In this document: one piece after another, positions 46,881 through 57,095 of the stretch
Layout: every line of letters begins with the position of its first letter
Numbering within the stretch: the first letter of the stretch is position 1
NCBI GenBank assembly: GCA_015680685.1
Contig: MNCI01003676.1
Coordinates: forward strand, 53,483-117,482
Origin: Gnetum montanum
Taxonomy: Eukaryota; Streptophyta; Gnetopsida; Gnetales; Gnetaceae
Direction: 5' to 3'
Length of the DNA stretch: 64,000 nt
The notes under the pieces: generated by a model
Told to the model about the DNA's origin: nothing
Seen by the model: only the letters and a program-made list of their open reading frames with translations
The model's database searches: none
Translations under genes and position numbers: made by a program

Positions 46881-48419
46881 TGAAACACCACCAAATCTAG
46901 CTTGACTATAAATTTTGGCTAAGTGTTGAGACTACACTCATCCCCAACTCAGAGTGTAGTTAGCCTCTAATGAAGAGCATAGTCAACATGAAGGCCAGTT
47001 TTTGGAAAAAATTTTCTAAGTGCTGAGACTATGCTAATCCCCAGTTGAGAGTGTAGCCAACCTCTCATGGAGAGCATAGTCAACATCAAGGCTTGTTTTT
47101 GCATTTTTTTTCTAAGTGTTGAGACTACACTCAACCCTAGTTGAGAGCATAGTTAGCATGAAGGCTAGTTTTGGAAATTTTTTCTAAGTCTTAATACTAC
47201 AATCAACCCTAGTTAGGAGCATAGTCAACCTCTAGTGGATAGTGTAGTTAGCACATGGCCATTTTTTCATTTTTTCTAAGTGTTGGACTATGCTCTCCCC
47301 TAGTCCAGAGTGTAGTTATTAAGAACAACATCTAGTGGCATCTGCAACATAGCAACATCAATTAGCTAAGCGCCAACTCATCTTTAGAAAGTGTAGTTAG
47401 CAAGATACTTCCTCTTTGTATTCCCTTTTGCGACCCCAAAATTGCAACTACACTCAAACCCATGCGAGAGTGTGGAGAGTGTAGTCTCAAAGGATAGTCT
47501 CTGAGTTGCATTTTTTAGGAACATTATGATCTTCTTGGCATACACATGTAGTTGGTAGTGTAGTCATAGTCTTACAATCTCGCAAAGTTTGACAAAGCAC
47601 ATCACCACTAGCCTAGTGGAGAGTGTAGTTGGGTGAGAGTTTAGTTCCAACTATCCCCTTCCCCATGTGGTAGCCATCCCACATTTTCTGCTAACCCTAA
47701 ACCTATTAATACCTATGTCCTCAACATTTTCAGGATTGGAAAATTTTAGAGTTTGTTGATTTTTAGCATGAGAAAATCTAAGGAGCACTTGTGAGAAGAC
47801 CAAAGACATATCAAAGAAGTTGCAGACCACTATAGACCACGGTAGCCCAATGAAACACCATAGCCAATGGTACACTATGGCAGCCAACCTAGCAAATGTA
47901 AACAACCCATCATTAGTCTTCATGGCCAAACACCTTTGAGACTATGACTATGCCATCCACTATTCCTATTATACACCATGTACCTTCTAATCCCTTTTGG
48001 TGTTAACTATGCTCAACCCCATTTGGTGTGGTTTTTTGCTTCTCTCTCTCTCTCTCTTTGCATTTTTTGCACTTTACTAGTATTTTTTGTTGTTTCACCT
48101 CATAACCGCACCTAAAACTATGCTCAGGTGGTAGTCTACATGCATTGACACCATCCACATCATCGAAACTCTTAAATATGCTTGATCCCACTAACACCAT
48201 TAACATTGTAAACATCGCTTGCATACTTAACACCATTTCACATTAGCATGATGAATAACCATGCTACACCCCCATTGCATCTAGTAAGTTCCTGTTCAAT
48301 TAGCTAGACTATCTAGGGTATCCTATCTTTGCATCCAGCATGCCCTCACATGGATTTGGGGTTAGGATGTACACCCATGGATCTCGATGTTCTAGCCATT
48401 GATGCTTTTAGTCACTATA
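46881..48419 (+). repeat. Element B 3' LTR (complete, 1539 bp)
   Basis: Uninterrupted homologue of the 5' LTR, including the empty target of C at 47609-47628. Tandem GAGAGYRTAGTC units at 46920-47300 and a (CT)n run near 48040. Ends TCACTATA, followed by TSD GAATC. Confidence 0.92.
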
Positions 48420-49382
48420 GAATCCTTGCCTAAGCTTCCTTCTAATGTATCTAGTGTACCCTTGAATTTGTACATGAATTCTACTGATCTAGCAATGTCA
48501 TGTGCAAAAACTTCATGGAAGCTAGAGAGGTCCAACGAATTCCTATGGAAGGAAGTTATGGCCTTAAGTGAGAAGACTCAACGATAAGAGAAAATCATTA
48601 GGGATCTCCAAGACTACGAGGCCTTTTTGGAGGCCCACGTGACTAACTCAAGGAAGTTACAGACTAGGGAGATCATGTGGACCTACTACCAGCATCTCAT
48701 TCAGGACAAAGTAGCAATTCTATAGAAGATGGTAGAAAAACATATGTAGATGGACCTCATCTCCCAAAAGGTTGAAGATTGGAAAGATCACTGCACATGG
48801 ATCTTAGAGTGGGATAAGAAACAAAAGATCCACTAGAAATAGTAAAAGGTGGATTATGAGGCCTACCTTAAGTGGCTCAAGGAGGATTTGATTAAATGGC
48901 ACAAAAGAGAGTTGTACATCTAGAGGATCTAGGGAGAGAATGCTTATCAGCTTTTAAAAAGTACTCTCATAGTGGAGTAATCCCTTATTACTATGATTAC
49001 CACAATTACAGGTAAGACCTCTACGATTGCTACTACCCAAGAGCCTCCTACTTGGATTGCTATAGATAGGATCAACATCCTCTCTGGCATTGATCTTGGA
49101 GATGTTGAATAGGTCAACATGATAGAGGAATAGATCCTCCATTTCTTAGCAGAAGACCTTCGACTTCTATCCCTAGAAGTCATGGAGCCAGAATCTCCAA
49201 AAGTTCGATGTATTTTGTATTTTAGTTTTTGTTTTAAGTCATGGTTTTTGCTATGGGTTCATAATTGAAAACCTGTTGTTGCATTTTAGACCTCAAGAGA
49301 CATCAGTTACCCTAGTGGTGAGGGTGGGAATGACCCACCACATCCTCCTTCGGATGCAACTCATCAACCTCCATCAGCTTAG
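48420..49382 (+). pseudogene. Unrecognised multi-exon gene-like frame, 3' exons (continues from 26372)
   Basis: With B removed, the exon joins MEWNPSRDMEIES to LPKLPSNVSSVPLNLYMN. It then runs through a long lysine- and glutamate-rich helical stretch (SEKTQR, then IIRDLQDYEAFLEAHVTNSR, VEDWKDHCTWILEWDKKQK, YLKWLKEDLIKWHKRELYI) to ILHFLAEDLRLLSLEVMEPE at about 49190. A last small exon after TTTTAG (about 49289) would give a glycine- and proline-rich end (PSGEGGNDPPHPPSDATH) and a stop near 49382. Coiled-coil propensity is obvious by eye. No known domain is recognised. In-frame stops are mostly TAG at Gln positions. Confidence 0.5.
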
Positions 49383-50139
49383 CTTGTTTGGCTATTTTTT
49401 TATTTTCATGTTGATGGCTATGATTAGCCAAGACCATGTTAGAGATGATTTGTTTTTGACATTTTTACCACACAATGTGTCCATGGATATCTATGTTGTG
49501 GACACCTTAACTTTAAATTTAAATTTTGGTTTTATTTTTGGCTATGTGTATCTATAGTTGTAGTAAACATTGTAAATGTTGTGAATGTTGAGAATGGCTA
49601 TGTTGATGTTTTGGCTATACTATTAAATGGCTGATTGATGTGATAATAGGCTAAATAAAAAGAGGTATAATAATAACCAAGATATTTACTAGTTTTAGAC
49701 CATTGTGGGTATGAGCTATATTATGTTACTAGTTTAAGGCCATAGTGGACCATATTAGTAGTTTAAGACTTAATAGACTACAATGCCAATTTAGAGTCTT
49801 AGTGGACTATGATTTTGCTAGTTTAAGGCCATAGTAGGCCATGTTGTATGATTATATTTTCCAATTTAAGGCCATGACAAGCCATGATGCTAATTTAAGG
49901 TCTTAGTGAACTAGCTATCAAAAAGGAATATATTTATAAGGCTTTTTGATGTTTACAATACAAGTAAAAGTAAAGAAAGCTTGTAATAAATAAGTAAAAA
50001 TGAAAATGAACTTAGGCTACATGCATAAGCTATGTGCATAAAGATTAAAACAAAAAATGCATGAAAGAGTATAACAAATTGAGAAGAAATTTTAGGCCAT
50101 ATGGCTATCAGTATATTTGGTTAGTAGGGCATAGGATGG
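49383..50139. repeat. PR-side end of the PR-RT spacer with CTAGTTTAAGGCC minisatellite
   Basis: About six or seven units (49690-49920) of ACTAGTTTAAGGCCATAGTG type spaced ~35 bp, then AT-rich sequence to the protease tail. TAAATGTTGTGAATGTTGAG-like repeats precede the array (49560-49620). Confidence 0.75.
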
Positions 50140-51010
50140 AGAAGGTTAAGGTGAAATTCACTTGTGCAAATTCTTCCTAATCTTTGTAAGATTTGGGAAT
50201 GAGTAAGACTTATTCTACATAATCTTATATTCACCATCCCCTTCACTTATGATGTTAAAAGGAAGTTTATCCCATAATTCATCATGTTGCTTATTGTTGT
50301 CAACACTAGGTTGTTGCTCTCTTTTAGGCTATTGTATTTCATGGTTGGGAGCTTCTTATTGAAGCTTCACTTCCTTTACCTACTCTATGTTTACATTGTT
50401 AATAGCCAAGGGAACCACATTATCACCATGAATAATGATTTCACCTTCCTTGTGAGGAAGGTGAATTTCTTGATGGATGGGTGAGGACACAACTTGTAAT
50501 TGAGCCAACCAAGAACTTCCTAGAATAAGGTTGAATCCTGGTGTCTCTTCTAACATCAAGAAATTGAAAATTATGGGGAATTGCTCCCTTGCTACAAAAT
50601 CCAAGGAGATAGACCCCTTGATGACAACCCTTGATCTATTGAAGGACTTAAGAGCTATAGTGGTTGTATGTTGTATTTTCTTAGTTAGGCCCAAGTGTTC
50701 AACAATGGTGCATGGAATGACATGGGTTGCAACTCCATCATCAACATGGACTCGATGTATTTTAAACTGTCCTATGTGTATGGTTATGAATAATGGGGGT
50801 TGTAGTTACTTCACCATTTTGGGGATTAACCTTAATTTTGCTATTGCAAAATGTTAAGGATGTTGACTTCTCCTTCCTTAGTGAGGAAGAAATCATCATT
50901 GCATGGATGGCATTCTTGTTAGCAGGGATGTCCTCACTAACAGAGATGGAAGTTAACATTTTTACTAATGCCTCATGATGTGTGGTGGAAGTCATGGTCA
51001 GGCCATACAA
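50140..51010 (-). pseudogene. Element A aspartic protease (decayed)
   Basis: About 50755-50700 encodes HRVHVDDGVATHVI (catalytic DxG box), and 50694-50380 reads IALKSFNRSRVVIKGSISLD, then FVAREQFPIIFNFLMLEETP and GFNLILGSSWLAQ (usual LGRPWL), ending VVPLAINNVNIE. Element B has the same order. The tail to 50140 includes LPFNIISEGDGEYKIM. Retropepsin would mature gag-pol. Confidence 0.86.
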
Positions 51011-53120
51011 GCTTAAAGTTATATTCTTCTACTTGAGGGATTACCTAACTTGGTTTATTGCATCAAGGAAGTTTTTATCATTGGCCATGAGCCTATTAAC
51101 TTAGTTGTGCTTTACTTCCTCCATGGGTCCCAAAATACAAACTTTAACTTTATGTTGTGGTTGTTGGGGCTTTTTCCAATTTTTTGGTTATGCACTTTGG
51201 TGTCCTATTGTGGCTTACTAGTTGAAGGGTTTGGGATAGAGGAGGTCATGGTTATAGTCAAAATGGGAGTGGGCATTGGTGGGCTCACTTCCTTTTGTGC
51301 CTTTGTTTTCTTGTCATCCTTCTTATCAAGCTTTTATTTATGCTTCTTCCTTTCCTTGGTTGAGGTTTTGTGGTCATGAGTTATTGGTTTTGAGGAAGAG
51401 GAAGTAGCATTAGCCATCATAGGTGGTCATTGTGTAGTTGGTTGGGCAATGACTAGTTGAGTTGTGTTAGGCGGGGACACCCTAATAATGAAAGGTTTCC
51501 TTAGAGGTACTTGTGATGGTACTCTTATGAAAAAGAGGGATGTTGAGATATGGAAAGCTAAAGAAGTCATTTTGTTGTAGAGGAATACTTGAATCATGAA
51601 TGGTTCATTTGGGAATTTCCAATCATCATCAATTTTAAATGCTAAAATGATGTAAGGGCTATCAGTAGTATTCAATGGGTCCTTGTATACTTGCATCAAC
51701 TAATTTTGTGATTGAATTGGATTGGAATCATCTAAGACTAGCTCTCCCTTATCTATTATCCTTTGTAGGTCATCCCTCAATGCGAGGTGGAAGTTTGTGT
51801 CATGACCAAGTAGCTAGTGATAACGGCAAAAGTGGTCTAACTTAAAGTACTTAGGTAGTTGAGGGTCATCTTTTGTTGCTCTAGTGGGGTCTTTCTCTAT
51901 TTCATAGATTCTATCATACTTCTTTAGAGAAGCTTTATACATCTATTTCTATTGAATATGTTAACTTTTTAGAAGTTGGTATAATAGCTCTGATGGTTTT
52001 AATGGAAATGTAGTGTATTTGGACCTGTCCTTTCTTTCAAAATTGGGTCTAGTTGTTGTTGATATAGTGGTCTGAGAGGTTGATGGTTGGTTATTTTAGT
52101 CATTAGCGGGGGGCCTTGGGTGTGTTGGCCCTTGGCCCTTGGCTTGTGATCTTTGTTTCTTTAGTCACAATTTCTATGGTTGTCTGATTTTGTTTGTTTT
52201 TCTTTGTCTCTCCATGTATGTTGGCTTTTATATGCTATGTAGGCCAGATCATGACTACATAGAGGATGTTATGGAGGCCAGTCACTACCCTCTTGAATAT
52301 GGCTAAAATATGGGCTTTATCTATGGTTATGGTATTTCATTCAATAGTTCATTCCTCCACCAAATGAATTTCTACACAGGTTCTATAGGTCCTTACTTGA
52401 CCTTCATAGGTTAGTCAAGCATTATGTTAGACTTCAAGTTATACTTGAAGTGGTTAACAAAATGAGCAATCAAGTTTTCCAAAGAGGATATGGATCCCAT
52501 AGGTAATGTGTGGTACTAATGAAGTGCTTTCCCCATCAAAGATAGGGAAAATCCTCTTGATGGTATGAGGCCATGGCTGCAAGAGTAAGCATTTGGATCA
52601 AGAGGTAATAAGGTGAGCATTAGGATCACCTTCTTCTTTATATTTGCTAAATTGGGGAATAGTGAAACTAGGAGAAAGCATCAAGGGTGGGACTACAAGA
52701 CTTATGGAATCATCTTGGTAGAAGTCCATAATCTTAACAATTTGTAAGGTAGAATCTTTAAGCCTTTTTAGCTCCTCCATTAGATCTTAAATCATCTATA
52801 AGGCTTGATCTACGTATTATGATGGCCCTATTGCTTGTGGGCTCTACAAGAATGGTTGTGGTATTTTTTGTGAGGCCTATGGCCTCACTATGGTTTGTAG
52901 GACAAAAGAAAGATCTTGTGTCATGGTTGTAGCTTGTGGACCAAACAAGAAAAAGGATGTTTGTGTCAAAAATTGCACAAATGAAAAAAAGGTGGTGTAT
53001 GACCCTTGAATTGCTTGGGGTTCCATGGTGGACCTTGCATGGCTAGTTAATGGATTTGTGATGGTAAAAATCATTGTCGATGGTTGCATAGATTGAGGTT
53101 GTCTAGCAAATGGCATTGAT
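51010..53120 (-). pseudogene. Element A gag (decayed)
   Basis: The frame 53116-52877 (MPFARQPQSMQPSTMIFTIT) is a Gln/Thr-rich N-terminus. The frame 52780-52598 ends FSKYKEEGDPNAHLITS, the start of the gag core (E-x-D-P-x-x-H-L). Further core pieces reach about 52250. About 51800-51400 is a C-terminal region with frameshifts. Gag builds the particle; the copy is dead. Confidence 0.75.
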
Positions 53121-53853
53121 GTGTTACAATTTATTATTTGTCACATTGATTGAGTTTGAGGGGGACTTTTAGAAGGATTGCACCACCAACTTTAGAAGCT
53201 AAAAAAGATTGAAATTGATAGCAAAAAATACAAGGAAAAATGTTTCAGTGCTAGCTTTGGGGCTAAAAATAGGTGCTATTAAAAGCCACTATCTAACCAC
53301 CTATAACTTCCATCTTGCAATTTTGGTCATAAGGGGGAAGTGGAAATGTTGATCTTTTGGGAGTTTTGGCTGAAAAATTATGGAAAAAGGCTTTCAACTT
53401 GCAATGTTGGCTTTGGGGAAGTTGGTGTTAAACCTCTCCCACACTAGCCTTCCAATTGCTTCCANATTGAAGAGAGGGGAGAAATTTTGAAGGCCAAAAT
53501 GGAAACCTGGTAGTTTCCAAAGATTGTTATGGCAAGTTGCCAACTTTTACCAAAAAGGGGAAAATTAGGTTTGGTTGGCATAGAAACCAACATTGGTTTT
53601 GTAGCAAAAAATATGGAAAAAAAATTAAATGGTTGTTAAGGCTTCAACACTAGCTTTATTCTAAAAATTCATAGCAAGTGTTGTGAAGTTTCAACACCCA
53701 AACCACCTACAACTTCTATGTTGGGGTTTCTATTGTAGGGAGGGTAAGGACAATGTTGGATTTCCAAGGTTTTGGCTGCAAAAATGCAAATTTACTACTA
53801 GGAAACAATGTTGGAAATATGGCTAACAAATTTTGGCATAGAAATTTGGTAGA
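53121..53853 (-). other. Element A leader, no gene seen
   Basis: Between PBS and gag. Words like CCAACATTG and GGAAGTTGG recur. One N at 53465. Confidence 0.5.
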
Positions 53854-53872
53854 GGCCCTCCTTCTAGTGCCA
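53854..53872 (-). other. Element A primer-binding site
   Basis: TGGCACTAGAAGGAGGGCC on the minus strand, seven bases from the LTR. It fits a PBS of the TGGCGCTAGAAGGAGGG type with one CpG-to-CpA change. The tRNA is not assigned. Confidence 0.7.
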
Positions 53873-53879
53873 AGAAAAC

Positions 53880-55537
53880 TGTTGCAATCGAAAAATTTGA
53901 TCACTGAAATGAAGATCAATGGATCTAGTACATAGCAGTCCTCAACCTTGGATCCTTAGGGCCTCTACAAAAATGTGAGATCAGAGGTGCCTTGGTTGAT
54001 TCAGTAGATCAAGTAGGGACTTTAAGAAGGGTTTCAAAACAATGTAATGAAATGGAATGTAAAAAAAAAGGAAAAAAACTAATAACAAATCTGAATAATG
54101 CACAGAAAATAAACAAATATATCTTGCACACAAAACCCAAAACTTAAAAATTTATTGAGAAAAATCATGAATAAGTTAGAGAAATGTGTAAAAATGATGC
54201 CTGAATGGGCAACAAGGAAGTTCAATTGGATGGGGGTTCAGAGTCCATTGAAGTTGATGCAATCAACTCCATGATTTTGATGTCCTACCACTTCTAATGC
54301 TATCGAACCTCTAGTGTTGTAATCTTAGATCAACAACGTTGGCTATGGTGGGGGTTGATAAGTGTAAAGAAATCAAGTTGTTCAAGTACTCTGTGTTAGG
54401 AGTTGGGAATCCTAGGAGTGTAGTGTGGAGCTTGAAAATTCAAAAATCTCAAAGGGGGTTACAATGCCACAAGGTCACAAGGATTCCACACTAGGTTCAA
54501 GAGAATAAAAGTGTGTAAACCTATAAAAAAAACTTTCAAGTGCTTGAGAATTCCCAATTGTAGAACTATAAATTTTTTTTTGCAAAAGTGTGTGTATGCC
54601 AAAAGTTGCTAAATTGTGTCAAAAATTGCTAAATTGTCTCAAGATTGTGGAACCTGTAAATGGTGTTGGAGGCTAGTTTTTAAAGGTCTTAGGTCATGAA
54701 TGGTGCTGCAAAATGGCTATGATTTGGTTATAATTTGGCTACACAATGGTTGGAAATTGGTTACCAAATTGCTACAAATTTTTTCCTCGTTTAGGTGAGA
54801 TGGCTTCCCAAATTTGGGGGGTTACCATATATAGTAAGTGCCTTCCCCCCATGCCCATTCCATATACTATAAATAGTAATGGGGGTAAACATTCCATGTT
54901 GGAGATGAATCTTCCACACTGAGCTCTCCACCATGCTTGTTGATGTGGTTGGCCAATGTTGAAGTGCATGAAGTGTTGAAATTTAGCTATTGTGGCTTCA
55001 ATGTTGGGGGATGCAATTTCCACATTGGGGATGGAGCCTCCACACTAAGGAAAAACTTTCACACTAAGAGGAAAAGTTTTCAGGCTAAGCATGAAGTCTC
55101 CATGCTAGGGGGAGAAAGTTTCCAAGCTAAGGAAAAGCCCCCCACCTCTCCATGTAGGGCATAGATGAGATCTACTCCTTGCAGATGTTTCCAGCGTAGA
55201 AAAATGTATACCCCTCATAAAACCCATAAAATTTCCATTTTTGGCATTCCAAAAGGTAATTTNNNNNNNNNNNNNNNNNNNNNNNNNNNNNNNNNNNNNN
55301 NNNNNNNNNNNNNNNNNNNNNNNNNNNNNNNNNNNNNNNNNNNNNNNNNNNNAATGAGGCTTTGACTACTTATGAGGCATTTTTAGCCCTGAATGTATAA
55401 CGTATGTGAAATTATCCATTGTGAGCTTTAATCTTCACATTTACAATAAATTTTTGCCTTGGGTTTCATGGGGTGAAAAATACATGATGAAAATTGACTA
55501 TAAGATGCAAATTTTGGTGGTTTTTCATATGTGATTT
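53880..55537 (-). repeat. Element A 5' LTR (right copy, with assembly gap)
   Basis: Collinear with 12193-13735, e.g. GTGTGTATGCCAAAAGTTGC at both 12880 and 54589. Contains CCATGCTAGGGGGAGAAAG-type words also found in the 188-bp array. Ns at 55263-55352. TSD TATGT follows at 55538. Confidence 0.88.
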
Positions 55538-55920
55538 TGGGACTTTGCACATATGTGATTGATGTGATGATAGATAGTCATGGACTTATGTGGATAGTGA
55601 TAAATTATGGATGAGTTATAGATAGATGGTGTTTTTCTTTAGTATCTTTGTGTGGTATAACTTTTCTTGTTAATTTTACATTTGCATCATTTCATTTCTT
55701 TCCATGTACTATTGAACTACCTTAAACCTCCATACTTTATCTTAATCCCTGGCTACCATAGGAATTTATATGTCTTAACATATTAATTTGTTTTCTTTCA
55801 CACTTTATCAATTCTAATGTTGTTCAAAAAAGGGAAGAGTATAGTTATAAGTATATTTGAGATTTTTCATGTCTACTAAACCATTTTCTTAAGTTTTTAA
55901 CATCATCAAAAAGCAAGAGA
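55538..55920 (+). other. Copia 3' tail and polypurine region
   Basis: Continues the Copia element after A. It includes CAAAAAAGGGAAGAG at 55824 and, just before the LTR, ATCAAAAAGCAAGAGA, a decayed form of the usual Copia A/G-rich PPT. No gene seen. Confidence 0.65.
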
Positions 55921-57095
55921 TTTTGGACCTTCTGGTATGTCAAAACATTAAGAAAAATGGGGATCAAGGTTGTTTGTATGGTTGTGTAGTTGATGTGTTT
56001 ACAAGACAAGAACTTGGATTGAGATAAGAAGGCTTGTAGAAGTTCAAATAATATGGACAAGGAATGAATATTTCAAAGGGAAAAGGAAGCTAAAGAAAGA
56101 CATCTCCAAGAAATAGTGGATGTCTTGGTAGAATTAAAGGCAGTGTAGGAAAAGACATCTCTAGAAGATAGAAGATGTCTTTTAGGATAGAAAGACATCT
56201 TTCATATGAAAAAAGATGTCTTTACAGAATGGAGGTCAAATGCATAAAGACATATTTTTCTTAAAGAAGATGTCTTTCTGGAATGAAGGTCAACTATAGA
56301 AAGACATCTTAGTCTTGAAGAAGACATCTTCATTGATCATTAGTTAGCCATTGCACAAGTTCTGAGATGAATTTGAAAACATAATGACTATAAGAAGACT
56401 TAATTCTCATTGGAAAATGTGCAAGAATTGTGTGCTATTAATTGTAATCATTTGTAAATCATTTTAATCATTGTTGATCCACATTGTATAATCATTTGGT
56501 TGTTATAATTGGTCAAAGTAAGTTGTGTCTTAGAGTGCAAGGATCAACAAACTTAGTTGCATTTTTTCCTTATGATTGTTGATCTCTTTTTTTTTCCTAT
56601 AGGATTGATGTGCTTCTTGTGGGAAGGCATTTTGCTTGATCTTCTTAAGATCCTATAAGATTTAGTGTTGGTATAGCGCCACAACACTCCAAAGCAAAGC
56701 TCCAGCTGTAAAGGTTGTGGGATCTTGGAAACCAAGTTCTAAGCTTGTCAGGACATTGTAAGGTTGAGTGGATTCATAGTGTTAAATCATTTTAGAGTGA
56801 AGATTAGATCTTGTATATGGTGTGGTACCTTCAAACCACATTTGAGAACAACAAAGTCCCAAGGTGTGCTTGCGAACTACCCTCTGAGTGTGGACTACCA
56901 AAATTGGGGAACTGCATTAAATTTGGTGTATGTGCTTTGTCTAAAAGAATTATAATTTTGCAAACTTATACTACCCTTCGAGTGTGGACTACCCAAGTTG
57001 GAAAACTACATTAAATTTAGAGTGTGTACTTTGTTTGAAAGAATTTTAATTTGGGGAACTTATTCATCCCTCCCTTCTAAGTTCAACAACTCACT
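55921..57095 (+). repeat. Copia 3' LTR
   Basis: Homologue of 7146-8204. About nine AAGACATCTT/AAGATGTCTT palindromes lie at 56095-56330. A ~90-bp duplicated segment near the end (CCCTCTGAGTGTGGACTACC at 56880 and CCCTTCGAGTGTGGACTACC at 56974) makes it longer than the 5' copy. Followed by TSD TCTCC. Confidence 0.85.

Larger units (their letters stand above)
26378..48419 (+). mobile_element. Element B: Tat-like Ty3/gypsy retrotransposon lacking RT, with nested C and a solo LTR
   Basis: Bounded by LTRs (26378-36050 interrupted by C; 46881-48419) and TSD GAATC. Internal plus-strand order: PBS, leader, gag (about 37.7-39.3 kb), PR (40.1-40.7 and 42.3-42.4 kb), minisatellite, RNase H (43.5-44.0 kb), integrase (44.2-45.2 kb), minisatellite, PPT. 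RT is absent. Without C and the solo LTR the element is about 12.3 kb. PPT, PBS type, LTR start (TGAAACACC) and minisatellites match element A, so A and B belong to one family, in opposite orientation. Confidence 0.85.
12193..55537 (-). mobile_element. Element A: Tat/Ogre-like Ty3/gypsy retrotransposon with giant PR-RT spacer, split by B
   Basis: Bounded by LTRs 12193-13735 and 53880-55537 and by TSD TATGT. On the minus strand: 5' LTR (right), PBS, leader, gag, PR, ~10.6 kb spacer, RT, RNase H, integrase, minisatellite, PPT, 3' LTR (left). Subtracting B and its duplicated 5 bp leaves about 21.3 kb, in the size range of Ogre-type elements. PBS (TGGCACTAGAAGG), PPT (AACAAAGAGGAG) and LTR start (TGAAA-ACC) match element B. 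The spacer between PR and RT is where Ogre elements are known to have an intron. Some of the spacer may instead be another inserted element. Confidence 0.82.
7146..57095 (+). mobile_element. Copia (Sirevirus-like) retrotransposon, split by ~43 kb of later insertions
   Basis: The element has two homologous LTRs (7146-8204 and 55921-57095), a 5-bp target duplication TCTCC, an initiator-Met PBS at 8207, a gag with zinc knuckles, and an env-like frame before the 3' end. Element A (12193-55537) sits inside it. Its own sequence is 7146-12187 plus 55538-57095. Protease, integrase, RT and RNase H are not found between gag and the env-like frame, so it is an internally deleted, non-autonomous copy. 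Gag plus an env-like frame is the Sirevirus arrangement; lineage assignment is by family knowledge and not proven. Confidence 0.8.

Noticed and set aside
49276-49557. 93-residue hydrophobic frame after the antisense gene
   Set aside because: Another frame of the same stretch gives a better last exon; this one is driven by T-rich 3' sequence.
55165-55365. Open frame across the N gap in the element A LTR
   Set aside because: Half of the frame is unknown bases; it lies in an LTR.
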